A DNA stretch of 42,877 bases, taken from NCBI GenBank assembly GCA_023622765.1, contig JAMNYO010000121.1, forward strand, positions 1-42,877, read 5' to 3'. The position numbers were made by a program, and so were the translations under genes. The stretch comes from Bacteroidota bacterium. Its GTDB lineage: Bacteria > Bacteroidota > Bacteroidia > Bacteroidales > Dysgonomonadaceae. Under the pieces are notes generated by a model. The model saw only the letters and a program-made list of their open reading frames with translations, did not search any database and was not told the DNA's origin. Within the stretch, counting starts at the first letter, position 1, and each line of letters opens with the position of its first letter. Of this stretch, positions 13,636 to 23,395 are shown piece after piece.

Positions 13636-16332
13636 ATGTCTTCAACTAAAGATAACGATTTTATTAACGATCCCATTGACGACCCCAATGAGGAGTTTGC
13701 CACCACCTCATTCTCCGGCTCAAAGGTCCCGGTAAGGTTGGGGGACGATAGTTCGCTAAGCCTTTCCAAGATGTACCAGAACTGGTTTTTGGATTACGCC
13801 TCGTACGTGATCTTGGAGCGTGCTGTACCCCATATTTCAGACGGGCTAAAGCCGGTTCAGCGCCGCATCCTACACGCGATGAGGCGGATGGATGATGGCC
13901 GATACAACAAGGTGGCCAACGTCATCGGGAATACCATGCAGTTTCACCCGCACGGGGATGCTTCCATCGGTGATGCGCTGGTGCAGCTTGGACAGAAAGA
14001 GTTGTTGATCGACTGCCAAGGTAATTGGGGAAACATCCTTACCGGTGACGGTGCGGCGGCCCCTCGTTACATCGAGGCGCGGCTCACCCCATTTGCCCTC
14101 GAGGTGGTGTTCAACCCTAAGACGACCGAGTGGAAGCCCTCGTACGACGGCCGCAACAAGGAGCCGGTAACCCTACCGGTCAAGTTCCCGCTGCTGCTGG
14201 CACAAGGTGCCGAAGGCATCGCGGTGGGCCTCTCCTCCCGCATACTTCCCCATAACTTTAACGAGATCTGCGATGCGGCGGTGGCTTACCTGCAAGAGAA
14301 GGAGTTCACGCTCTACCCCGATTTCCAGACGGGCGGGTATGTTGATGTTGAACGGTATAACGATGGGGAACGGGGAGGATCGGTGAAAGTACGGGCCACC
14401 ATTGAGAAGCTCGATAACCGCACGCTGGTCATCCGGGACATCCCCTTTGGACGAACTACGTCGAGCGTGGTTGATTCCATCCTAAAAGCTAACGATCGGG
14501 GCAAAATCAAGATCCGGAAAGTGGACGATATCACGGCACAGGAGGTGGAGATACAGGTACACTTGGCCGCGGGGGTCTCCTCCGATAAAACCATCGATGC
14601 ACTCTACGCCTTTACTGACTGCGAAATCAATATTTGGCCCAACTGCTGCGTGATCGAGGACGACAAGCCACACTTCCTCACGGTGAGTCACGTGCTGCGC
14701 GCATCGGTCGACCGCACGAAAGAGTTGCTAAAATGGGAGCTGGAGATCGAGAAGCACGAGAAGGAGGAGGCGCTGTTGTTCGCCTCGCTCGAGAAAATAT
14801 TCATCGAAGAGCGGATTTACAAGGATAAGCAGTTTGAGGAGGCCAAGAGCATGGATATCGCCGTGGCACATGTGGATAAGCGACTGGAGCCTTTCAAGAA
14901 GGACTTTATCCGCGAGATCACGCGTGATGATATCCTCAAGCTGATGGAGATCAAGATGGCACGGATCCTCCGGTTTAACGTTGATAAGGCCAACGAGTTG
15001 ATCGCGAAATTGTTGCAGCAGATCGATGAGATCGAACATCAATTGAATCACCTGATTGATTACACCATCTCGTGGTACCTGATGCTGAAGGAGAAATATG
15101 GGAAGCTGTTCCCGCGCCGCACCGAAATCAGGAGCTTTGGAACAATAGATGCCTCCAGGGTGGCGATGGCCAACGAGAAACTGTACGTGAACCGCGAAGA
15201 GGGTTTTATTGGTACGGATATGAAGAAGGACGAGTTTGTCTGCAACTGTTCGAATATCGATGATATCATCGTCTTCTTTAAGGATGGCACCTACAAGGTG
15301 GTGAAGGTGAGTGAAAAGATGTTTGTTGGAAAGGGGATTCTCTACGTGAACGTTTTCAATCGCAATGATAAGCGCACCATCTACAACGTGGTATACCGCC
15401 ACGGTAGGACTTCGCCCCACTACATCAAGCGATTCGCTGTTACGGGGGTCTCAAGGGATAGGGAGTACGACCTGACTCGAGGCAAGCCGGGTTCTCGTGT
15501 GGTTTATTTTAGCGCCAACCCTAACGGGGAGGCAGAGACCATCCGGGTCATTCTGAAGCCGAAACCTCGAATGCGCGTGCTGCAGTTTGAGAAGGATTTC
15601 AGCGAAATCGCGATCAAGGGCCGACAGGCGATGGGCAATGTCCTTACCAAGGCGGAGGTTCACCGTATCCAGCTAAAGCAAAAAGGGCTCTCTACACTGG
15701 GTGGCCGCAAGGTGTGGTTCGACCCCGATGTGTTCCGCTTGAACTACGAGGGTGGAGGAAACTACCTGGGCGAGTTCCAAGGGGACGACAAGATACTGGT
15801 TACCACCAAGGGTGGCGATTTCTGGGTCTGCAACTTCGACCTTAGCAACCACTTCCCCACCGATGTCCTACGGGTAGAGAAGTTTGACGAGCCCAAGGTG
15901 TGGTCGGCGGCCCTTTACGATGCCAATCAGCAATATGCCTACCTCAAGCGCTTCACGTTTGAGGACTCTGATAAGCCGATGAGTTTTATCGGGGAGAACC
16001 CCGATTCGCGTCTCTTTTTACTGACCGATGTCGATTTCCCGCGGGTAAAGGTTACCTTTGGGGGTGGTGACGAATTCAGGGAACCTATCGAGATTGATGT
16101 GGAAGAGTTTATCGGCGTGAAGAGTTACCGTGCACGCGGGAAACGGATCTCCAATTACGAGGTGGAGGGTGTGGAAGAACTTGAACCCACCCGTTTCCCG
16201 GAGCCGGAACCAGAATCTGAGGAGCAGCTACCAATGAAGGTGGAGATCGAAGAGGAGGAGAATAATGATGCATCACTTTCGGATGCCGATCTGCTGGATG
16301 AGATCACAGGGCAGATGAAGTTGTTTGATTAA
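13636..16332 (+). CDS. Type II DNA topoisomerase subunit A (GyrA/ParC family)
   Basis: An 898-residue subunit that cuts and reseals DNA with an ATPase partner not present in this window. The N-terminal winged-helix domain has the family signature ISDGLKPVQRRIL (67-79) and HPHGDASIGDALV (104-116). The catalytic tyrosine is Tyr145 in AAAPRYIEARL. A coiled-coil tower follows (about 330-500), then a C-terminal propeller region (about 520-830) lacking an obvious GyrA-box, and an acidic tail rich in Glu (about 840-898). The divergence from GyrA and the missing GyrA-box favour topoisomerase IV subunit A (ParC), but the name cannot be settled from sequence alone. A DUF3316 gene starts directly at its stop codon (TAA then ATG), so they are co-transcribed. 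Confidence 0.93.
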   Translation: MSSTKDNDFINDPIDDPNEEFATTSFSGSKVPVRLGDDSSLSLSKMYQNWFLDYASYVILERAVPHISDGLKPVQRRILHAMRRMDDGRYNKVANVIGNTMQFHPHGDASIGDALVQLGQKELLIDCQGNWGNILTGDGAAAPRYIEARLTPFALEVVFNPKTTEWKPSYDGRNKEPVTLPVKFPLLLAQGAEGIAVGLSSRILPHNFNEICDAAVAYLQEKEFTLYPDFQTGGYVDVERYNDGERGGSVKVRATIEKLDNRTLVIRDIPFGRTTSSVVDSILKANDRGKIKIRKVDDITAQEVEIQVHLAAGVSSDKTIDALYAFTDCEINIWPNCCVIEDDKPHFLTVSHVLRASVDRTKELLKWELEIEKHEKEEALLFASLEKIFIEERIYKDKQFEEAKSMDIAVAHVDKRLEPFKKDFIREITRDDILKLMEIKMARILRFNVDKANELIAKLLQQIDEIEHQLNHLIDYTISWYLMLKEKYGKLFPRRTEIRSFGTIDASRVAMANEKLYVNREEGFIGTDMKKDEFVCNCSNIDDIIVFFKDGTYKVVKVSEKMFVGKGILYVNVFNRNDKRTIYNVVYRHGRTSPHYIKRFAVTGVSRDREYDLTRGKPGSRVVYFSANPNGEAETIRVILKPKPRMRVLQFEKDFSEIAIKGRQAMGNVLTKAEVHRIQLKQKGLSTLGGRKVWFDPDVFRLNYEGGGNYLGEFQGDDKILVTTKGGDFWVCNFDLSNHFPTDVLRVEKFDEPKVWSAALYDANQQYAYLKRFTFEDSDKPMSFIGENPDSRLFLLTDVDFPRVKVTFGGGDEFREPIEIDVEEFIGVKSYRARGKRISNYEVEGVEELEPTRFPEPEPESEEQLPMKVEIEEEENNDASLSDADLLDEITGQMKLFD

Positions 16333-17175
16333 ATGAAAAAGGGAGCAATTATACTCACCGTTTGGCTTTCCGTAGCCACTCTCCTGTGGCCGCAGGATGC
16401 AATGCCGCCCGAACCGATTCGACCGGTGAATCAGTCGACGTTGGTCGGTGTAGGTGCGCTCACTCTAAACGACACTTACCTGTCACCCCTTCGGTACGAT
16501 GGAACCACCTTCACGCTCCTGCACGACCGATTGAACGGTTCCCGTTACGCCAACGCCCGCCTCCTGCTGCAACAGCAGTGCAAGATTCAGGGTGCTGTCA
16601 CGAAAAACCCCACCTCCTCTGCCTCGGAGTATTACGGTGAACTTGATTACCGGATTAGTGGCTTCTACCCGTTGTTACAACAGTCCCGGTTCCGCTTGTT
16701 GGCAGGCGGTGGTTGGGAGGCATCCCTTGGCGGTATCTATAACATGCGAAACAGCAATAACCCGGGCTCGTTGAAGGCATCCACCAACTTGAACCTCTCG
16801 GTTATGGCCTTTTACGGTTGGCGGGGGGTAACGTTTCGGTGGCAGCTAGGCACACCTTTCATCGGTCTATTTTTTTCGCCGGAATACGGCCATTCCTACT
16901 ACGAGATATTTACCCTTGGAAATAGCCAGTCAACCCTTCACTTCGCATCGTTTCATAACCAGCAGGCATTCCGGAACTACTTTACGATCGACCTGCCGAT
17001 TAGAAACGTCACGTTGCGTGTAGGTTACCTAGGCGACTACTATAGAACCGACCAAAATCAATTGGTCACCCGCGTTGTTTCTCACCAGTTTGTGCTGGGG
17101 CTCGCGTTTGAGTCGCTCTACTACGGGGGAAAACGGGTACGCGATAACCGTTGGTTAGAGAGTGTCTATTATTGA
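16333..17175 (+). CDS. DUF3316-family exported protein
   Basis: A 280-residue protein with a signal peptide (about residues 1-20, MKKGAIILTVWLSVATLLWP). The rest is an alternating pattern of aromatic and small residues (FRLLAGGGWEASLGG, VMAFYGWRGVTFRWQLG, FVLGLAFESLYYGG) like a small beta-barrel or porin-type fold, so an outer-membrane location is likely. I assign it to DUF3316, a Bacteroidetes family of unknown function, from general resemblance. Its ATG follows the topoisomerase stop with no gap, and the next gene starts 8 bp after its stop, so the three genes probably share a transcript. The link to a topoisomerase seems to be one of position only. Confidence 0.7.
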   Translation: MKKGAIILTVWLSVATLLWPQDAMPPEPIRPVNQSTLVGVGALTLNDTYLSPLRYDGTTFTLLHDRLNGSRYANARLLLQQQCKIQGAVTKNPTSSASEYYGELDYRISGFYPLLQQSRFRLLAGGGWEASLGGIYNMRNSNNPGSLKASTNLNLSVMAFYGWRGVTFRWQLGTPFIGLFFSPEYGHSYYEIFTLGNSQSTLHFASFHNQQAFRNYFTIDLPIRNVTLRVGYLGDYYRTDQNQLVTRVVSHQFVLGLAFESLYYGGKRVRDNRWLESVYY

Positions 17176-17183
17176 CAGGGAAC

Positions 17184-18374
17184 ATGAACGAATCGTATAA
17201 CTTCGACGAGCTGATTGATCGGTCAAACAGCGATTGCGTGAAGCTGGAGAGGATGAAGGAGCTCTTCGGGAGAGACGACCTGATCCCGTTATGGGTGGCC
17301 GATATGGACTTTAGGTCGCCCCCGGCGATTACCCGTGCGCTGCAAGAGCGGGTATCGCATGGGATTTTCGGCTATACCGTTCCCTCGGAAGGCTACACCC
17401 GCTCTATCGTAAACTGGTTGAAGCGGCGCCATCGCTGGGAGGTGAACCCTGATCATATCAACTTCATACCGGGCGTGGTGAAGGGCATCGCGTTTGCGCT
17501 CGACACGTTCACCAAGAGGGGCGATCGGGTGATTATACAGCCCCCGGTCTACCACCCCTTCCGTATCGTTACACAATCCATGGGTCGTGAGGTGGTCACC
17601 AACCCCCTTATCCTGAAGGGAGGACGATACCGGATGGATCTCGATGGCTTGCGGGAGATCGTGTCGAACCAGCGCTGCCAGATGCTTATCCTCTGCAACC
17701 CGCACAACCCTGGTGGCAGGGTTTGGAGTCCAGAGGAGCTGCGGGAGCTAGCTACCATCTGTGCCGAGAACGATATACTGGTGGTATCAGATGAGATTCA
17801 TGGCGATATGGCGCTTCCAGGTCACCAGCACACCCCTTTTGCCACGGTATCGGCTGAAGCCGAGGCGAACAGCCTCACCTTAATGGCTCCCAGCAAGACG
17901 TTCAATATCGCCGGTATCGTCAGCTCGTTCGCGGTGATCCCCGGCAAGGAGGTGCGCGAACGGTTCCTGGCTTACCTTCAGCCGCGTGAGCTGCAGCAAG
18001 GGACGCTCTTTGCTTACACCGCTACGAGAGCGGCCTACGAGGAGTGCGATGACTGGCTCCGGCAGATGTTGGATTACGTGCAGGGGAACGTCCGGTTCGT
18101 GGATGGGTATCTCAGGGAGCACGTGCCCGCGATCGAGGCTATGATCCCCGAGGCTTCGTTCCTGGTGTGGCTCGACTGCCGCCGTTTGGGTCTTTCGCAG
18201 CCCGAGCTGGTCCGTTTTTTCGTGGATAAGGCGGGACTAGCCCTCAATGACGGGGCCATCTTTGGCAAGGAGGGTGAGGGCTTTATGCGGCTCAACGTGG
18301 GCACGTCGCGGCATGTGTTGGAGAAAGCCCTTGATCAGTTGAGGAACGCACTGCCGGCGCTGCCAGTGAACTGA
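17184..18374 (+). CDS. PLP-dependent C-S lyase, MalY/PatB family
   Basis: A 396-residue fold-type I aminotransferase relative, probably a cystathionine beta-lyase that releases homocysteine, ammonia and pyruvate; related enzymes also act on cysteine conjugates. The N-terminal LIPLWVADMDF (33-43) is the PatB/MalY signature. The cofactor residues are Asn172 in CNPHNPGG, Asp203 in VSDEIH and the Schiff-base Lys238 in APSKTFNIAG. The substrate-carboxylate Arg lies in the C-terminal FMRLNVGTSR. I start at ATG 17184, nine bases after the previous stop, with AGGG just upstream. Cytosolic. Followed by 135 bp without a gene. Confidence 0.88.
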   Translation: MNESYNFDELIDRSNSDCVKLERMKELFGRDDLIPLWVADMDFRSPPAITRALQERVSHGIFGYTVPSEGYTRSIVNWLKRRHRWEVNPDHINFIPGVVKGIAFALDTFTKRGDRVIIQPPVYHPFRIVTQSMGREVVTNPLILKGGRYRMDLDGLREIVSNQRCQMLILCNPHNPGGRVWSPEELRELATICAENDILVVSDEIHGDMALPGHQHTPFATVSAEAEANSLTLMAPSKTFNIAGIVSSFAVIPGKEVRERFLAYLQPRELQQGTLFAYTATRAAYEECDDWLRQMLDYVQGNVRFVDGYLREHVPAIEAMIPEASFLVWLDCRRLGLSQPELVRFFVDKAGLALNDGAIFGKEGEGFMRLNVGTSRHVLEKALDQLRNALPALPVN

Positions 18375-18509
18375 GAAACCAATGAACCAATTGACCCTTT
18401 GATGGTGCAATAGTGAAACGGTGAAGTAGTTGTTTCAGAGGCAGTGAATCTGCGATGCACAATTCAACCGAGATAGTAATATAGAGGATAAAACATAGAA
18501 TAGTACAAC

Positions 18510-19046
18510 ATGAAGATTGAAAGCAACAGAATGGTTACGCTCACGTATGACCTACACGTGGGCGAGGGAGAGGAGCGTGAACTGATGGAGCAGACCACGG
18601 TTGACCGTCCCCTACAGTTTATCTTTGGCGCCAACATGATGCTCGACGCGTTTGAGCGTGAGCTCAAGGGGTTGGGCGAGGGTGATACCTTCTCGTTTAC
18701 CCTTACCCCCGAAGAGGCGTACGGTGAATACGAGGAGGAACGGGTCATCGAACTGCCCAAAAAGATATTCGAGATCGATGGTAAAATCGATAAGAACGTA
18801 CTTTTCGAGGGCAATACGTTGCCGATGATGGATTCGTCAGGCAACCGCTTGATGGGATCGGTGGTTGCAATAGAAGGCGATACCGTTACCATGGACTTCA
18901 ACCATCCGCTCGCGGGGGAGACCATGCATTTCGATGGACGGGTATTGTCCGTTCGGGAAACCACATCCCAAGAGATGGCCATGATGCTATCGGGCGGGTG
19001 TAGCAACTGCTCCGGCTGTGGACCGGAGGGTTGCGGATCGGAATAA
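18510..19046 (+). CDS. FKBP-type peptidyl-prolyl isomerase, SlyD-like
   Basis: A 178-residue cytosolic isomerase and chaperone. Residues about 1-70 and 120-155 make the FKBP fold, with the insert-in-flap domain between (FEIDGKIDKNVLFEGN and after), as in SlyD. GDTFSFTLTPEEAYGEYEEE is the family's central motif. The C-terminus ends with a short cysteine-rich tail (residues about 162-176, GGCSNCSGCGPEGCG) with four cysteines, likely a metal site like the nickel-binding tail of SlyD but lacking its histidines. The antiporter gene begins 9 bp downstream, so they are probably co-transcribed. The 135-bp gap before it holds no promoter that I can support. Confidence 0.88.
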   Translation: MKIESNRMVTLTYDLHVGEGEERELMEQTTVDRPLQFIFGANMMLDAFERELKGLGEGDTFSFTLTPEEAYGEYEEERVIELPKKIFEIDGKIDKNVLFEGNTLPMMDSSGNRLMGSVVAIEGDTVTMDFNHPLAGETMHFDGRVLSVRETTSQEMAMMLSGGCSNCSGCGPEGCGSE

Positions 19047-19055
19047 CTCAACGCC

Positions 19056-21227
19056 ATGTTACTAGCGGTCGATTTCACGCTACCCATCACGAACCCGACG
19101 CTACAGTTCCTGATCCTGTTCGTCATTATCCTGACGGCCCCGATTCTTTTTAACAAGATAAAGGTGCCATCCCTTATCGGGTTAATCATAGCGGGAGCTG
19201 TTATCGGGTCGTACGGCCTGGGGTTGATGACCCGCGACAGCAACATGATCATGTTGGGCAACGCGGGCTTGCTGTACATCATGTTCCTGGCCGGCGTGGA
19301 GATTGACCTCGCCGAATTCAAGAAGAGCAGCACGAAAAGCTTGGCTTTCGGGTTGATCTCCTTCTCGGTACCCATGATTTTCTCCTACCTCGCGGGACAC
19401 CACCTCCTAGGGATGACCGTGATGTCATCGGTACTGTTTGCCAGCATGATATCTTCTCACACGTTACTGACCTACCCTTTGATTAGCAAGATGGGGGTGG
19501 GTAAGAACCGTGCGGTCACGGTTACGGTAGGGGGTACGGTGATTACCGATACCCTTGCGCTGCTTGTTCTGGCGGTTATTGTCAGCATGAACGAGGGAGG
19601 GATCGGTATTGCCTTTTGGACGAAGCTTACCATCTCGATACTGCTGTTTGCCTTGATTGTGGTTGTCGGTTTCCCGCTCTTTACCCGCTGGTTTTTCAAG
19701 CATTTTCCCGATAATACTACCCAGTTTATTTTCGTGCTGACGATGATTTTCCTGGGCGGGCTGTTGGCCGAGTTGGCCGGCATCGAGGGAATTATCGGCG
19801 CGTTTTTGGCCGGGTTATCCATGAACAGGTTGATTCCCCGCGTATCTCCGCTCATGAACCGCGTTGATTTCGTGGGGAACGCCATTTTTATTCCCATTTT
19901 CCTGATCAGCGTGGGGATGCTCATCGATTATCGTGTCTTTTTCGGTGACATAGAAACCTTGAAGGTCTCCGTGGTGATGACGGTCGTGGCTATCCTGTCG
20001 AAGTTCCTGGCCGCGCTGTTCACGCAAAAGATTTTCCGGTACACCAATGCGGAGCGGATGCTTATTTTCGGGCTAAGCAACTCGCAGGCTGCTGCCACGC
20101 TGGCCACCGTGATGGTCGGTCATCGGGTGGGGTTACTGGACGACGCTATCCTGAACGGGGCTATCGTGATGATCCTGATCACCTGTACCGTCTCCTCCCT
20201 TCGGGCGCAGAAGGGGGCGATCGCGACCTCCCTTGCTGAGGGAACGACGGATGAGGGTGAAAGCGATCTCGACGAACGGATCCTTATCCCCGTGGCCAAC
20301 AAGGACACCCTTAAAGACCTGATCGAGTTTAGCCTGGTGATCAAGTCGAAGGAGAACACCCGGGACCTGTACGCCCTGAACATCATCAAAAGCAGCGAAG
20401 CGACTCACGAAGCAGAAAAAAACTCCGAGAAGCTATTGGAGGAGGCGATGAAGCTGGGTGCCGGTGCAGAGACTATCATACAGCCGCTGAAGCGCTACGA
20501 TATGAACATCCTAAACGGCATACTGGGGGTGGTGAAGAAGTACGCCATCACCGATATCGTGATGGGGCTCCATATGAGGCAGGAGATATCCCAATCGTTC
20601 CTTGGGAACCTGGTGGAGGGGGTACTCGATAAATCGCGTTCTACCCTCTACGTGTACAAGGCCATGCAGCCGCTCTCTACCGTCAAACGTCGTCTTGTGA
20701 TCGTGCCCAGAGACGCCGACAAGGAGATCGGGTTTGCCTTGTGGATCTCCAAGTTATGGAACCTGGGGCGCAATACAGGTGCCAAGCTCAGCTTTTATGC
20801 CGATGAGGCGATGTTGGATATCTTGCGAAAGGTGCAAAGGATTCACCCCGTGGATGGCGACTTTCACCTGTTCGAGGATTGGAACGAGTTCCCCTCGCTC
20901 GCGAAAGAAATGGGTAAGGACGAGGCACTGTTTATCGTGATGAGCCGAAATCGAAAGGCATCCTATCACCCGGTTATGCAGCGAATCCCGGACTACATCA
21001 ACCATCATTTCAAGGACAGGAACTTCATGCTGCTCTACCCGCTACAATCGACCGCGGAAGAAGGGTACCACAGCCATATATCGATCCCGTTGCTCTCTTC
21101 CAATCAGGTGTTGGGCGGGGTGGGCGACGTGTTGGCCACCGTGCTTCGTGAAAAAGAGGAGCGGAAGGAGCAACTGGATAAGGTAGCCGAGGAGAGTACG
21201 GATAAGGGTGAAAGTGAACCCGATTAA
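19056..21227 (+). CDS. Cation/proton antiporter (CPA2 type) with C-terminal USP-like domains
   Basis: A 723-residue inner-membrane protein. Residues about 10-385 hold some twelve hydrophobic segments of the Na+/H+ exchanger fold; the GLIIAGAVIGSYGLG and FIPIFLISVGMLIDY segments are typical of the CPA2 (Kef/NapA) group. Residues about 405-540 and 550-690 look like two universal-stress-protein-like domains (for example RILIPVANKDTLKDLIEFSL and RRLVIVPRDADKEIGFALWI), which in relatives bind nucleotides and may gate the channel. The ion, Na+ or K+, is not readable. It ends 81 bp before aroC. Confidence 0.85.
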   Translation: MLLAVDFTLPITNPTLQFLILFVIILTAPILFNKIKVPSLIGLIIAGAVIGSYGLGLMTRDSNMIMLGNAGLLYIMFLAGVEIDLAEFKKSSTKSLAFGLISFSVPMIFSYLAGHHLLGMTVMSSVLFASMISSHTLLTYPLISKMGVGKNRAVTVTVGGTVITDTLALLVLAVIVSMNEGGIGIAFWTKLTISILLFALIVVVGFPLFTRWFFKHFPDNTTQFIFVLTMIFLGGLLAELAGIEGIIGAFLAGLSMNRLIPRVSPLMNRVDFVGNAIFIPIFLISVGMLIDYRVFFGDIETLKVSVVMTVVAILSKFLAALFTQKIFRYTNAERMLIFGLSNSQAAATLATVMVGHRVGLLDDAILNGAIVMILITCTVSSLRAQKGAIATSLAEGTTDEGESDLDERILIPVANKDTLKDLIEFSLVIKSKENTRDLYALNIIKSSEATHEAEKNSEKLLEEAMKLGAGAETIIQPLKRYDMNILNGILGVVKKYAITDIVMGLHMRQEISQSFLGNLVEGVLDKSRSTLYVYKAMQPLSTVKRRLVIVPRDADKEIGFALWISKLWNLGRNTGAKLSFYADEAMLDILRKVQRIHPVDGDFHLFEDWNEFPSLAKEMGKDEALFIVMSRNRKASYHPVMQRIPDYINHHFKDRNFMLLYPLQSTAEEGYHSHISIPLLSSNQVLGGVGDVLATVLREKEERKEQLDKVAEESTDKGESEPD

Positions 21228-21308
21228 CGAAGGATTCACGTCGTGGACAGTCATTTTCACCCGTTAGATGTTTGGAAGGAATAAAAACAATGAAAAACAG
21301 GATAGATC

Positions 21309-22379
21309 ATGAACACGTTTGGCCATATATTTCGGTTGACCTCGTTTGGTGAATCGCACGGCCTGGGCGTAGGGGGGATTATCGACGGATGTCCCCCAGG
21401 GTTGGAGCTTGATAGGGAGTTCATACAACAGGAGTTGAAGCGACGTCGTCCTGGGCAATCTCGCATTACTACGCCCCGGGATGAACCTGACAGGGTGGAG
21501 TTTCTTTCGGGCCTGTTCGAGGGGAGGACTACCGGTGCGCCCATCGCCTTTTTGGTGAGGAACCGCAACCAGCAGTCGTCTGATTACGACCATTTGAAGG
21601 ATATCTTTCGCCCTTCTCATGCCGATTTTACTTATCAGCAGAAGTATGGCCTGCGCGACTACCGGGGTGGGGGGCGCTCCTCGGCCCGTGAGACGGTTGC
21701 CCGCGTTGTGGCAGGTGCGGTGGCCAAGCTGTACCTGAACGGGTTGGGTGTGAAAATACAGGCCTACACCTCGCGTGTTGGGAATATCGCCCTTGAGAAC
21801 GATTACCGGATGTACGACCTTGACCGTGTGGAGGAGAACATGGTTCGATGCCCCGACCCCGATGTGGCGGAGCAGATGGATCAACTGATCAACGAGGTGC
21901 GCCACCAAGGCGACACCATCGGAGGGGTTATTACCTGCGTGATCAAGGGTATTCCCGTGGGGTTGGGTGAGCCGGTATTCGGCAAACTTCATGCCGCCCT
22001 CGGCTTCGCGATGTTGAGCATCAATGCCGTGAAGGGATTCGAGTACGGGACGGGGTTTGATGTTTCCGGGCGCGGATCGGAAGTGAACGACCCGTTTTAC
22101 GATGATGGGGGTACCGTGCGTGCCCGCACCAACTACTCCGGCGGCATCCAGGCGGGCATCTCCAACGGGGAGGATATCTACTTCCGCGTGGCATTCAAGC
22201 CGGTCTCTACCATTGTAAAGGAGCAAGACACGGTGAACGTTCATGGCGAGGAGACCCGGGTAAAGGCGTATGGACGACATGATTCCTGCGTGCTCCCACG
22301 GGCGGTTCCCATCGTTGAGGCCATGGCGGCCATCACCCTTTTGGATTTTTACCTGTTGTCGTTGACCAAGCCAAAATAG
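21309..22379 (+). CDS. aroC: Chorismate synthase
   Basis: A 356-residue enzyme converting EPSP to chorismate, the last shikimate-pathway step, needing reduced FMN. The N-terminal FGESHG (residues 13-18) and [17 protein letters not shown] are classic signatures. [18 protein letters not shown] gives the flavin/substrate-binding basic loop, and the C-terminal [17 protein letters not shown] is the third signature. Full length. The DUF1460 gene follows 22 bp later. The upstream 81 bp lack a consensus promoter, so it may be read with the antiporter. A fully antisense frame of similar length exists and is an artefact. Confidence 0.97.
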   Translation: MNTFGHIFRLTSFGESHGLGVGGIIDGCPPGLELDREFIQQELKRRRPGQSRITTPRDEPDRVEFLSGLFEGRTTGAPIAFLVRNRNQQSSDYDHLKDIFRPSHADFTYQQKYGLRDYRGGGRSSARETVARVVAGAVAKLYLNGLGVKIQAYTSRVGNIALENDYRMYDLDRVEENMVRCPDPDVAEQMDQLINEVRHQGDTIGGVITCVIKGIPVGLGEPVFGKLHAALGFAMLSINAVKGFEYGTGFDVSGRGSEVNDPFYDDGGTVRARTNYSGGIQAGISNGEDIYFRVAFKPVSTIVKEQDTVNVHGEETRVKAYGRHDSCVLPRAVPIVEAMAAITLLDFYLLSLTKPK

Positions 22380-22401
22380 TCACTCGCGTAACAATAATCG
22401 A

Positions 22402-23322
22402 ATGGCTAAATTGATTCGTACATCCATGATGGCGCTTTTGATGGTGCTCTTGCCTTGTCCATCGATGTTGCCTGTTACAAGTACACCCTGCAAACCCCGT
22501 GGGATCCTGCAAGATGTCATCTACACATTAGAGGACAAGCAGATTTTCAATAGTTACCTCTCCTATATTGAACCTCATGTGGGAACTAGTGCAGGGGTCC
22601 ACGAAGGGAAAAGGTTGGAGCTGTTGATGGAAAAAACAGCCCTGTTTTTTCAGGGAACTCCCTACGTGGCTCACACGCTCGAGGTGACCGACGAGGAGAA
22701 GTTGGTGGTTAACCTCCGGGAGCTCGATTGCGTAACGTTCATCGAAACGGTTATTGCCTTGACCAACACGGTTCGTTCGGGGAAGCATGATTTTGATGCG
22801 TTCACCCGCCAACTGAAGCGCATTCGCTACCGAAATGGGAATCTGGATGGTTACTCTTCCCGTTTGCATTACACGTCCGACTGGCTATACAATCACGAGC
22901 AAAACGGCTTGTTGCAAAATATTTCGTGTGAACTGGGTGGTACCCGTGAAAGTAAAAAGATTCACTTTATGACCTCCCATAGGGATGCATACCGGCAATT
23001 GAGGAACAACGATACACTGCTCGAGGAGATACGTGTTGTAGAAGAGTCGATGAGTGACAGGGGTGGTTTTTGCTACTTGCCAAAAGATAAGATTCAAGAT
23101 GCTGCTTCTAACATCCCACATATGGCGGTTTTGGCTTTTACTACCCGTAAAGAAGGGCTTGATACCACCCACACTGGCTTTACCTTTTGGCGGGGCGATA
23201 GCCTGACCTTTATTCATGCCTCCTCCTCCCGGGGAGAGGTTGTGGTGGACCAAAACTCACTTGGCGACTACTGCGCGGCTCAGCCATCCTGTACCGGTGT
23301 TATCGTTGCCCGGGTGTTGTAA
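22402..23322 (+). CDS. DUF1460-family cysteine peptidase-like exported protein
   Basis: A 306-residue protein with an N-terminal signal (about residues 1-25; a Cys at 19 is not in a good lipobox). The core is DUF1460, an NlpC/P60-like papain fold. NLRELDCVTFIETV holds the predicted nucleophile Cys110, HMAVLAFTTRKEG and THTGFTF the downstream His region, and a late FIHASSSRGEVVVD is also typical. Members are thought to act on peptidoglycan peptides as amidases or endopeptidases; activity here is inferred. It sits 22 bp after aroC and converges with the S41 protease across 73 bp lacking a convincing terminator. Confidence 0.82.
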   Translation: MAKLIRTSMMALLMVLLPCPSMLPVTSTPCKPRGILQDVIYTLEDKQIFNSYLSYIEPHVGTSAGVHEGKRLELLMEKTALFFQGTPYVAHTLEVTDEEKLVVNLRELDCVTFIETVIALTNTVRSGKHDFDAFTRQLKRIRYRNGNLDGYSSRLHYTSDWLYNHEQNGLLQNISCELGGTRESKKIHFMTSHRDAYRQLRNNDTLLEEIRVVEESMSDRGGFCYLPKDKIQDAASNIPHMAVLAFTTRKEGLDTTHTGFTFWRGDSLTFIHASSSRGEVVVDQNSLGDYCAAQPSCTGVIVARVL

Positions 23323-23395
23323 ATGAATGGGTGAACTTGGAATCCGCTACACTTGCAGGGAGCGGTTAAATCCTGGTTTGATTGTTTTAAATGGG

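Noticed and set aside
14728-15420. A 230-codon leftward frame opposite the topoisomerase gene
   Set aside because: It is antisense to a strongly conserved enzyme and has no motif.
18464-19375. A 303-codon leftward frame opposite the FKBP and antiporter genes
   Set aside because: It spans two well-supported genes in the wrong direction and has a low-complexity, Ser/Arg/Pro-rich translation.
21264-22280. A 338-codon leftward frame opposite aroC
   Set aside because: It lies antisense to a clear chorismate synthase, has no family resemblance and reflects GC-rich codon bias.
23323-23395. A CCGCT/AGCGG hairpin between the convergent DUF1460 and S41 genes as terminator
   Set aside because: The stem is only 5 bp with a 12-nt loop and there is no proper T-run.
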